A stretch of DNA of 6,566 bases from assembly GCA_021788565.1 (NCBI GenBank), contig JAJYKO010000322.1, forward strand, positions 1-6,566, read 5' to 3'. How positions within the stretch are numbered: position 1 is the first letter of the stretch; each line of letters starts with the position of its first letter. A program made the translations under genes and the position numbers. The notes under the pieces are model-generated. The model saw nothing but the letters and a program-made list of their open reading frames with translations. It made no database searches and was not told the DNA's origin. This stretch comes from Chloroflexota bacterium. Its GTDB lineage: Bacteria; Chloroflexota; UBA6077. Of the stretch, positions 1-4,995 are shown in pieces.

Positions 1-162
1 CTGGCCCTCTCCAGCGCGATGATCCAGAAAGGCCAGGAGATAGCGGTCGTCACTGTACCCCGGCAGAAGCTAATCCTTGGTGCAGGCATGAAGGACCCGG
101 AGCTGCTGAAGCCGGTGGAAGAGGCAATGGGCAAGGAAGTGCTGAAGTACGTCTTCGGATGA
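1..162 (+). CDS. C-terminal fragment of an unidentified protein
   Basis: Frame 1 is open from the first base to a TGA at 160-162 and encodes the last 53 residues of a protein whose start lies outside the window. The visible part has a hydrophobic stretch (AVVTVP at about residues 15-20, counted from the window edge) followed by a charged helix-like end finishing in KYVFG. I do not recognise it with certainty. The 'kGqeiavv-vP' pattern near the C-terminus resembles the end of DUF917 (hydantoin-utilisation-associated) proteins, and such a gene would suit the neighbourhood. The usual tail of that family is not obvious, so this is only a suggestion. It reads in the same direction as the DUF1177 gene, 145 bp upstream of it, and probably belonged to the same transcription unit before the small element at 176-290 inserted between them. 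Confidence 0.6.
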   Translation: MALSSAMIQKGQEIAVVTVPRQKLILGAGMKDPELLKPVEEAMGKEVLKYVFG

Positions 163-175
163 AGTGCGGGTTTAG

Positions 176-290
176 TGCGTCGTTCCCTGAGTGCGATAGC
201 GTAGGGCGGGGCGCTCTGCCCCGCCGCAAAACCCCGGATGACGACCGGGCGGCAGGGCACAGGGCCCTGCCCTACTTGGGGAACGACGTA
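176..290. mobile_element. MITE-like small inverted-repeat element with 5-bp target duplication
   Basis: The ends are 12-bp terminal inverted repeats: TGCGTCGTTCCC at 176-187 against the reverse complement of 279-290 (TACGTCGTTCCC), with one mismatch. Direct repeats TTTAG lie immediately outside, at 171-175 and 291-295, as expected of a target-site duplication. The 115-bp interior has no coding potential and is densely self-complementary. GTAGGGC (201-207) pairs with GCCCTAC (269-275). Smaller hairpins lie at 206-224 (GCGGGGC/GCCCCGC), 233-249 (CCCGG/CCGGG) and 251-271 (GGCAGGG/CCCTGCC). This is the layout of a non-autonomous miniature element mobilised in trans by a transposase not present here. 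The right-hand duplication abuts the ribosome binding site of the DUF1177 gene, so the element separates that gene from its upstream neighbour. The transposase family cannot be told from this one copy. Confidence 0.72.
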
Positions 291-307
291 TTTAGGAGGG
301 AGGTAAT

Positions 308-1243
308 ATGGCCTGGAAGCAGGTGATTGATGCCTTCGAGGCGCTGGACAGCGCCACAGCCAGCGGCGAACGCGTTGCGGAGTTGTGGCGGCAGCACGGC
401 ATTCAGGATATCACTGTCACGAAGATCCAGGGCGAAAAGGGGTCGACTGACTTTGTCAAAGCAGTGATCCCGGGCAGTCAGGGGAAGTTGGCGGGGGGCA
501 ATGCGCCAACTCTGGGCGTCATCGGACGCCTCGGTGGCCTCGGAGCCCGCCCCGAGCGGATCGGTTTCGTGTCGGACGGCGACGGCGCCCTCACCGCGGC
601 CTCCTGTGCCATGAAGCTTGGTAAAATGCGCCAGAACGGGGACACGCTCCCGGGCGACGTGATCGTGGCGACACACATCTGCCCCGACGCCCCTACCCAG
701 CCCCACGAACCGGTGCCCTTCATGGGCTCGCCGGTTGACATGGCCCAGATGAACCGGCAAGAGGTGGACGAGCGGATGGATGCCGTCCTCTCCGTGGACA
801 CCACCAAAGGGAACCGGATCATCAACGTGCGAGGCTTCGCCATCTCGCCCACTGTGAAGCAGGGCTACATTCTCAGAATCAGCGAGGATCTGCTTGGCGT
901 AATGCAGATGGTGACCGGCAAGCTGCCGGCCGTCTTCGCCATCACCACCCAGGATATCACGCCGTATGGCAACGGGATATTCCACGTCAACAGCATCATG
1001 CAGCCGTCTATCGCAACTCCTGCGCCGGTCGTGGGGGTGGCCATCACCACGGAGGTGCCTGTGCCTGGATCCGGCACCGGCGCGACCCACCTCGACGACG
1101 TGGAGAGCGTGGTCCGGTTCTGCATCGAGGTGGCAAAGGCTTACGGCGCGGGCCAGTGCCACTTCTACGATCAGGAAGAGTTCGGGCGGATACAGTCCCT
1201 CTACGGGGACATGAGCCGCCTCCAGACCATACCCAGGGCGTAG
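308..1243 (+). CDS. DUF1177 domain-containing protein
   Basis: This 311-residue protein is recognised as a full-length DUF1177 family member, a family of unknown biochemical function. The ATG at 308 follows a strong purine-rich ribosome binding site (AGGAGGGAGG, 294-303). Features typical of the family as I recall it include SDGDGA (89-94), GDVIVATHICP (116-126), PHEPVPFMGSPVD (132-144), the DTTKGN segment (164-169), AISPTVKQGYIL (178-189) and ITTQDITPYGNG (212-223) leading into HVNSIMQP (226-233). The recurring Asp, His and Glu residues (D90, D92, H123, H133, E134) and the GD..GDVIV..H pattern recall the metal-binding core of M20/M42-type peptidases, but this is my inference and not an established activity. 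There is no signal peptide or membrane segment, so it is probably cytoplasmic. It lies in a cluster with AroM-family and M29-like genes, which suggests a shared small-molecule catabolic pathway. Confidence 0.9.
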   Translation: MAWKQVIDAFEALDSATASGERVAELWRQHGIQDITVTKIQGEKGSTDFVKAVIPGSQGKLAGGNAPTLGVIGRLGGLGARPERIGFVSDGDGALTAASCAMKLGKMRQNGDTLPGDVIVATHICPDAPTQPHEPVPFMGSPVDMAQMNRQEVDERMDAVLSVDTTKGNRIINVRGFAISPTVKQGYILRISEDLLGVMQMVTGKLPAVFAITTQDITPYGNGIFHVNSIMQPSIATPAPVVGVAITTEVPVPGSGTGATHLDDVESVVRFCIEVAKAYGAGQCHFYDQEEFGRIQSLYGDMSRLQTIPRA

Positions 1244-1261
1244 AGGAGAGGAAGCGTTTTC

Positions 1262-1306
1262 CACGTGGCTGGGTAGCCAGACGGGGCTGCCCCCCCACGT
1301 GTTTTT
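1262..1306 (+). terminator. Candidate terminator or attenuator: branched stem followed by T5
   Basis: CACGTGG at 1262-1268 pairs with CCACGTG at 1295-1301 (7 bp), followed directly by five T at 1302-1306. Inside the outer stem are two further hairpins: CTGG/CCAG (1269-1272 with 1277-1280) and GGGG/CCCC (1283-1286 with 1290-1293). The fold would be cloverleaf-like rather than a simple stem-loop. A competing perfect 8-bp stem, TTTCCACG (1258-1265) with CGTGGAAA (1314-1321), uses the same left arm, so both cannot form at once. The site lies 18 bp after the DUF1177 stop and 46 bp before the next start. It could reduce transcription into the downstream genes or act as an attenuator. The T tract is short, so termination strength is uncertain. 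Confidence 0.4.
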
Positions 1307-1339
1307 GCAGTCCCGTGGAAACCGTTCTATGCACGCCTC

Positions 1340-1345
1340 AGGAGG
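1340..1345 (+). promoter_or_regulatory. Ribosome binding site that fixes a TTG start
   Basis: A perfect AGGAGG lies 7 nt upstream of TTG at 1353. The in-frame ATG at 1330 lies upstream of this motif and has only scattered purines before it. Starting at the TTG also places the first residues (RAHVSLTVAEGK) directly in conserved-looking sequence, so TTG is the preferred start. Confidence 0.75.
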
Positions 1346-1352
1346 AGAACCG

Positions 1353-2231
1353 TTGCGAGCACATGTGAGTTTGACCGTCGCCGAGGGGAAACTGCTTATC
1401 GCCCGCTCGATTGCGAGGCTGCCCGAGGTTCGCTGGGCATACGAGAACGGCCGCGTACTGCTCAAGGGCGGCACCACTGTGTCCGCTCTGGCAGAGGAAC
1501 TGGTTGGGGTGCCGCTTCGAATATCGGGACGGGTAAGTCCACGCGGTACCAAGTCTTCCGGATCCGGCCTGCGGACCACTCCTCACAGCATCCTGATCGA
1601 AGACAAGCAGTGGAGAAACGTGGACGACGACCTTCCGGCTACGGTGACCAGGATGGACCCGCGAGACGTGGCGATCCTCGGCGCCAACATCATCGACACG
1701 CAGGGGCGGGCCGCGATGATGGCCGGCAGGGCCCTGGGTGGCTACCCGGGCCAGGTCATGACGGGCCTGATGGCTCAGGGGGTCCAGGTAATCGTGGCTG
1801 CTGGTCTGGAAAAGCTGATCCCAGGTTCGGTGGACGATGCGGTTCGGCATGCTGGAATGGCGGGATGTGACTGGTCCATGGGCATGTCCGTGGGCTTGAT
1901 GCCGATCGTCGGCAGGGTCGTTACTGAGATCGAGGCCATTCGGCTCATTGCCCCCGTGTCGTGCGCCGTCATCGGAAGGGGCGGCATCGACGGGGCGGAG
2001 GGCGGCGCCACCTTCGCACTGGGCGGTGAGGCCCCGGACGTGCAACGGGTTATCGATGCTGTGCTCGCGGTCAAGGGTGCCCGCACCAGCGGAAGTCCGG
2101 AGAGTTGGCCCGAGTGCCGAGCCGGCAGCCGAAACTGCCGTGAACACCGCTGCTGCGTCTGGAAGCAATGGGGCAAGAAAGGATGGGGGAAATGGGAAGC
2201 GGAAGGCGAAAGATCGGCACAATCACGATAG
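1353..2231 (+). CDS. Conserved-looking protein of unknown function with aberrant C-terminal tail
   Basis: From the TTG at 1353 this encodes 292 residues. I do not recognise a named family. The first ~242 residues look like a real, soluble, Gly/Ala/Val-rich alpha/beta protein. They include a GGTT turn (39-42), a possible ligand loop ILIEDKQWRNVDD (80-92), the segment DVAILGANIIDTQGRAAMMAG (105-125), GLEKLIP (151-157) and GRGGIDGAEGGATFALGG (208-225). No signal peptide or membrane span is clear. The tail from about residue 243 (ARTSGSPESW onward) is different: it has five Trp and four Cys in about 50 residues and many Arg and Lys, and it runs 64 bp into the AroM-family gene. A natural end near VLAVKG (237-242) would be more ordinary, so the tail may come from a lost stop or a frameshift. 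The neighbours suggest a role in the same pathway as DUF1177 and AroM. Confidence 0.75.
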   Translation: MRAHVSLTVAEGKLLIARSIARLPEVRWAYENGRVLLKGGTTVSALAEELVGVPLRISGRVSPRGTKSSGSGLRTTPHSILIEDKQWRNVDDDLPATVTRMDPRDVAILGANIIDTQGRAAMMAGRALGGYPGQVMTGLMAQGVQVIVAAGLEKLIPGSVDDAVRHAGMAGCDWSMGMSVGLMPIVGRVVTEIEAIRLIAPVSCAVIGRGGIDGAEGGATFALGGEAPDVQRVIDAVLAVKGARTSGSPESWPECRAGSRNCREHRCCVWKQWGKKGWGKWEAEGERSAQSR

Positions 2232-2872
2232 GACAGTCTCCACGAAGCGACATGATCCCGGAGATCCAGGCGATCCTCGGGGACGAGGTGGAGATCATCG
2301 AGGCTGGAGCACTGGACGACCTGACGAGGGAGCAGATTGCAGAGATCGCCCCGAAACAGGGTGAGTACGTCTTGGTGACCCGGCTCAGGGATGGCACCTC
2401 TGTGCAGGTGGCCGAGCACCATATTCTGCCGTTGATGCAGGGACACATCGACCGGGTAATCGACAAGGGCGTTGAGGTGGTGGCGCTCGTGTGCACCGGC
2501 GAGTTCCCTGCCTTCAAGACCGCGCGCCTGCTGCTCGAGCCTCAGAAGATCCTGTACCACTTTGTCGCGGGGGTTGCCAGAGGCCGCAGGATTGGCGTTA
2601 TCATCCCGGTGCCGGAGCAGATCGAAGAGGCAATCAAGCGTTGGAAGACGGTCGGGGGTAGTGCGCTCGAGGTAGTGGCGGCCTCTCCTTATCAGGGCAT
2701 CTCGGAGCTCGAGGAGGCGTCCACGCGGCTGAAGGGCTGGGAAGCAGACCTCGTGGTACTGGACTGCATGGGCTTCACCACCGCCATGAAGGCAAGAGCA
2801 GCAGAGTTGACTGGTGTGCCGGTGGTGCTGCCGCGAACTGTGCTGGCCCGGACCCTGTCGGAGTTGCTGTGA
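2168..2872 (+). CDS. aroM: AroM family protein
   Basis: Up to 234 residues, matching the AroM family along its length: GTITIGQSPRSD near the N-terminus (17-28), EAGALDDL (45-52), YVLVTRLRDGTSV (67-79), VCTGEFPAF (108-116), RWK (158-160), ASPYQG (172-177), VVLDCMGF (196-203) and a C-terminal LPRTVLARTLSELL. The name comes from the E. coli gene transcribed near aroL; its biochemical function is not established. Cys109 and Cys200 sit in CTG and DCMG contexts reminiscent of the two catalytic cysteines of Asp/Glu-type racemases, so a racemase or isomerase-like role is possible (inference). The start is uncertain. ATG 2168 overlaps the previous gene by 64 bp, while ATG 2192 has a better placed AAAGGA (2178-2183) upstream and would still retain the conserved KIGTITIGQ start. 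It ends in TGA at 2870-2872, inside the left arm of an inverted repeat. Confidence 0.88.
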   Translation: MGQERMGEMGSGRRKIGTITIGQSPRSDMIPEIQAILGDEVEIIEAGALDDLTREQIAEIAPKQGEYVLVTRLRDGTSVQVAEHHILPLMQGHIDRVIDKGVEVVALVCTGEFPAFKTARLLLEPQKILYHFVAGVARGRRIGVIIPVPEQIEEAIKRWKTVGGSALEVVAASPYQGISELEEASTRLKGWEADLVVLDCMGFTTAMKARAAELTGVPVVLPRTVLARTLSELL

Positions 2873-2952
2873 CGGGGAGAGTGAGGGATGACGAGAGCGG
2901 GAGAGTGGGAGACGGGGGGCGGAGCCGAAGGGGATCGATCTGTCTCCCCGTC
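2871..2952. repeat. Long-range inverted repeat spanning the AroM to M29-like gap
   Basis: GACGGGGAGA (2871-2880) and TCTCCCCGTC (2943-2952) are perfect 10-bp inverted copies separated by 62 bp. The left arm overlaps the AroM stop codon and the right arm ends 8 bp before the AGGAGG of the next gene. A second GACGGGG (2911-2917) could also pair with the right arm (2946-2952) and form a smaller alternative stem. The interval is strongly purine-biased on this strand, with degenerate GGGAGAGTG-like repeats. There is no T tract, so it does not look like an intrinsic terminator. It may be a processing or stabilising hairpin, or a decayed miniature element. No gene is seen in it. Confidence 0.5.
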
Positions 2953-2972
2953 CGGTTGAGAGGAGGTAGCAG

Positions 2973-3923
2973 ATGGACGAGTCCCTGGCCAAGGTGGGGG
3001 CCGATCTACTCAAGACCTGCATGGGACTGAAGGATGGAGAGTCCTTGCTCGTCGTGACAGACCTGCCCACCCGTGAGATAGGCGAAGCGCTGTTCCAGGG
3101 TGGAACAGATGCCGGAGCTGACGCGATGCTGATGGTGATCCTTCCAACCGGAAGGAACGGAGCAGAGCCACCAGCTGCTGTGGCTGCCGCGATGAAGCAG
3201 GCAGACGTGGTCGTCTGCCCCACGAAGTTCTCGGTGACGCATACCCAGGCGCGCCTCGAAGCCGCGAAGGCGGGAGCGCGCATTGCTACCATGCCCGGCA
3301 TTACAGAGGAGATGTTCTTCAAGGGAGCCGTGTCCGCCGACTACGCGGCCGTGGCAGACCTATCCCGTCGGGTAACAGACCTCCTCTCTAAAGCCAGGGA
3401 CGCTCGTATCGTCAAAGACGGTAAGGAGCTCACGATGTCGCTGGAGGGGCGAGATGCCGTCGCCAGCACGGGCCTCTACACGGAGAAGGGGCAGTCCGGC
3501 AACCTGCCGACGGGCGAGGCATACATCGCGCCGATTGAGGGCACTGCCTCCGGCGAGACCGTCTTTGACGGCTCGATCGCCGGCATCGGCCCCCTGAAGA
3601 TGCCCGTGACGGTGAAGCTGGAGAAGGGGCTGCTGGTGGACGCAGACGGCCCCGACGGCAAGCGTCTGCTGGAGATGCTGGGGGACGCAGAGGAGGCGCG
3701 TAATCTGGGCGAGCTGGGAGTTGGGACCAATGACCGGGCGAGGATCACCGGTGTTATCCTCGAGGACGAGAAGGTCTACGGCACTGTCCATCTGGCCTTC
3801 GGAGACAACTCTACCTTCGGGGGCAACACGCGGGCCGGCGTCCACATCGACGGCATCATCATGAAGCCGGATCTCTACCTGGACGGCAGACTGGTCGTCA
3901 GCGGCGGCAAGCTTCTGATCTGA
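2973..3923 (+). CDS. Short M29-type aminopeptidase-like metalloprotein
   Basis: This 316-residue protein starts at ATG 2973, six bases after a perfect AGGAGG (2961-2966). The C-terminal half resembles the metal site of M29 (thermophilic aminopeptidase T/AmpS) enzymes. It contains NLPTGEAYIAPIEG (177-190) with E182, NLGELGVGTN (244-253) with E247, VHLAFGDN (272-279) with H273, and HIDG (291-294) with H291 and D293. The Glu-Glu spacing fits the M29 ligands. The protein is clearly shorter than classic M29 enzymes (about 400 residues), and the His-to-HxD segment is compressed, with no Tyr at the usual ligand position. Short relatives are annotated either as leucyl aminopeptidases or as NicX-like 2,5-dihydroxypyridine dioxygenases, so peptidase, amidohydrolase or ring-opening activity are all possible. 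It is cytoplasmic by appearance and is the last gene before the regulator. Confidence 0.85.
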   Translation: MDESLAKVGADLLKTCMGLKDGESLLVVTDLPTREIGEALFQGGTDAGADAMLMVILPTGRNGAEPPAAVAAAMKQADVVVCPTKFSVTHTQARLEAAKAGARIATMPGITEEMFFKGAVSADYAAVADLSRRVTDLLSKARDARIVKDGKELTMSLEGRDAVASTGLYTEKGQSGNLPTGEAYIAPIEGTASGETVFDGSIAGIGPLKMPVTVKLEKGLLVDADGPDGKRLLEMLGDAEEARNLGELGVGTNDRARITGVILEDEKVYGTVHLAFGDNSTFGGNTRAGVHIDGIIMKPDLYLDGRLVVSGGKLLI

Positions 3924-3995
3924 ACGCGATTGCGGGAACAGAATGGCCAGGATGAGAACGATAGAAGAGGTCTCTTGGAACTCGGTGTCAGGGTG

Positions 3996-4023
3996 TTGAC
4001 AGGATCCTTGCTAGGAGTAAACT
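3996..4023 (+). promoter_or_regulatory. Sigma70-like promoter of the GntR regulator gene
   Basis: A perfect -35 box TTGACA (3996-4001) is followed after 16 bp by TAAACT (4018-4023), which matches 4 of 6 bases of TATAAT. The regulator start lies 34 bp downstream of the -10 box. The operator palindrome at 4019-4034 overlaps the -10, and a partial copy of its core (TGTTGACAG, 3994-4002) overlaps the -35. This arrangement fits autorepression. The preceding gap from 3924 contains no obvious terminator. Confidence 0.55.
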
Positions 4024-4034
4024 GTTGACAGTTT
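4019..4034. promoter_or_regulatory. Candidate GntR operator 1 (perfect palindrome)
   Basis: AAACTGT-TG-ACAGTTT is a perfect 7+2+7 dyad placed between the -10 box and the start codon of the GntR gene. Its size and symmetry suit a dimeric winged-helix repressor. CTGTT(G/A)ACAGTTT(C/A)CGG recurs at 4747-4763 with 15 of 17 identical positions. Assignment to the adjacent regulator is inferred from position. Confidence 0.65.
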
Positions 4035-4056
4035 CCGGCGAATAGGGGAGTTCTCC

Positions 4057-4725
4057 ATGGCTGTCTTGCAGCTGCGCGAACCCGGCGTCGGGGCCCCACT
4101 TGGTCACCATGCTGCTGACTCCATTCGCGATGCCATCCTACAGGGTTCCCTTCGCCCCGGCGAGAGGCTAGTTGAATCCGCTATCGCCGCCCAACTCAAC
4201 CTGAGCCGTGGGCCTGTCCGCGATGGCCTCCGGCAGTTGGCCGCCGAGGGATTAGTCGTCATTGTCCCAAGGCGCGGCACTTTCGTGAGCCAGTTGAGCG
4301 GGGTGGACATTCAGGAAATCTCTACCCTTCGCGCGGCGATTGAGGGCTTGGCGGCCCGCCTCTTGGCAGAAATGCGCGAGGGGGAGGCCGTCAGACAGCT
4401 GGAGGCTCTTCTCGACGAGATGGCCAAAGCTGGAGACGCCGACCCCGTGCGCTTTGCCGCCCTCGACCTTAAGTTTCACGAGACTCTGGTTCGAGCCTCC
4501 GGTCACAGGCGTCTCTACCAATCTTGGGCCAATCTACGCACCCAGATCTGGATGTTCATCAGAGAGACTCGGCTCGGCAACCTTGGCTCGGCTGAGAGCA
4601 CCCGCGAGTTCCATGAGGCCATCGTCCAGGCGATAGGGGCGGGCGATGTGTACGAGGCCGAGCGCGTGACAAGATACCACGTCGAATCCTCAGGAGCCAG
4701 ACTGAGGGATTTCCTTGCTCGGTAG
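4057..4725 (+). CDS. GntR family transcriptional regulator, FadR/FCD subfamily
   Basis: A 222-residue one-component regulator. The N-terminal winged helix-turn-helix spans about residues 15-77, with the typical AILQGSLRPGERLVE (26-40), the recognition segment LSRGPVRDGLRQLAAEGLV (49-67) and wing PRRGTFV (71-77). The C-terminal all-helical FCD ligand domain (about 85-215) keeps the usual metal-ligand pattern D137-x3-H141 (LDLKFHE), H186 (EFHEAIV) and H208 (RYHVE). These proteins normally bind DNA as dimers and are released by a carboxylate-type effector. The ATG at 4057 has GGGGAG (4045-4050) six bases upstream. A palindrome over its own promoter and a copy upstream of the following transporter suggest that it represses itself and the transporter, with the transported compound or a metabolite as inducer (inference). 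The stop is TAG at 4723-4725. Confidence 0.93.
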   Translation: MAVLQLREPGVGAPLGHHAADSIRDAILQGSLRPGERLVESAIAAQLNLSRGPVRDGLRQLAAEGLVVIVPRRGTFVSQLSGVDIQEISTLRAAIEGLAARLLAEMREGEAVRQLEALLDEMAKAGDADPVRFAALDLKFHETLVRASGHRRLYQSWANLRTQIWMFIRETRLGNLGSAESTREFHEAIVQAIGAGDVYEAERVTRYHVESSGARLRDFLAR

Positions 4726-4746
4726 TCGGATTACGGCAGCGACTGG

Positions 4747-4763
4747 CTGTTAACAGTTTACGG
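4747..4763. promoter_or_regulatory. Candidate GntR operator 2, upstream of the MFS gene
   Basis: CTGTTAACAGTTTACGG differs from 4022-4038 at only two positions. The core CTGTTAACAG (4747-4756) is a perfect palindrome. It lies 21 bp after the GntR stop and about 230 bp before the transporter start. TTAACA (4750-4755) and TTTACA (4764-4769) resemble -35 boxes, but no convincing -10 follows either, so the promoter it would control cannot be placed. Confidence 0.6.
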
Positions 4764-4995
4764 TTTACATGGAATTCCCATTCGCCCGGCCTGCCATCGC
4801 GGCAATGCTGCCACCAATCCTCCCCGATGAGGGTGATTCGGGCGAACGTGCTATCTCAGCAGACGGAGGTGATGCGTATTGCCAGTGCTGACGTCTTCAT
4901 GAAAGGAGGCTGAAAAGTCGGAGAGAGGGCCCCTCTGGAGAGGGAAAGCGCCGTAACAAGGCAGCGAACAGAATGTAGTTAGGAGGATTGGGAAA
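4764..4995 (+). other. Long 5' leader between operator 2 and the transporter gene
   Basis: About 230 bp with no supported gene. It carries three Shine-Dalgarno-like motifs: GGAGG at 4865-4869, GGAGG at 4905-4909, and AGGAGG at 4981-4986, which serves the transporter. A 13-codon reading frame (4872-4913, MRIASADVFMKGG) begins just after the first motif, but the spacing of two bases is too short for good initiation. A CCCTCT/AGAGGG stem lies at 4931-4944. The leader could hold post-transcriptional control, but no known riboswitch is recognised. Confidence 0.3.

Noticed and set aside
272..1579. 435-codon open frame on the minus strand
   Set aside because: It is antisense to the recognisable DUF1177 gene, and its His/Arg/Gly-rich content is typical of a shadow frame.
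1948..2364. Ala/Arg-rich + strand frame overlapping the unknown gene and the AroM start
   Set aside because: Considered as the true C-terminus of the unknown gene after a frameshift, but it has no stop until deep inside the AroM gene and no ribosome binding site.
2886..2894. GGATGACGA shared with the MITE interior (236-244), as a sign of a second MITE copy
   Set aside because: Only nine bases match and neither the terminal repeats nor the flanking stems are shared, so chance is sufficient.
1775..3322. Longest open frame on the minus strand (515 codons)
   Set aside because: It lies opposite three well-supported + strand genes, has low-complexity Ser/His/Arg-rich content with no family resemblance, and is expected by chance in GC-rich coding DNA.
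3970..3975. AAGAG/CTCTT small stem near 3965-3976 as a terminator of the M29-like gene
   Set aside because: A five-base stem with a two-base loop and no T tract is too weak to support a terminator.
4769..4891. 40-codon frame (MEFPFARPAIAAM...) in the leader of the transporter
   Set aside because: There is no ribosome binding site before its ATG and no recognisable product. It overlaps another small frame that is equally unsupported.
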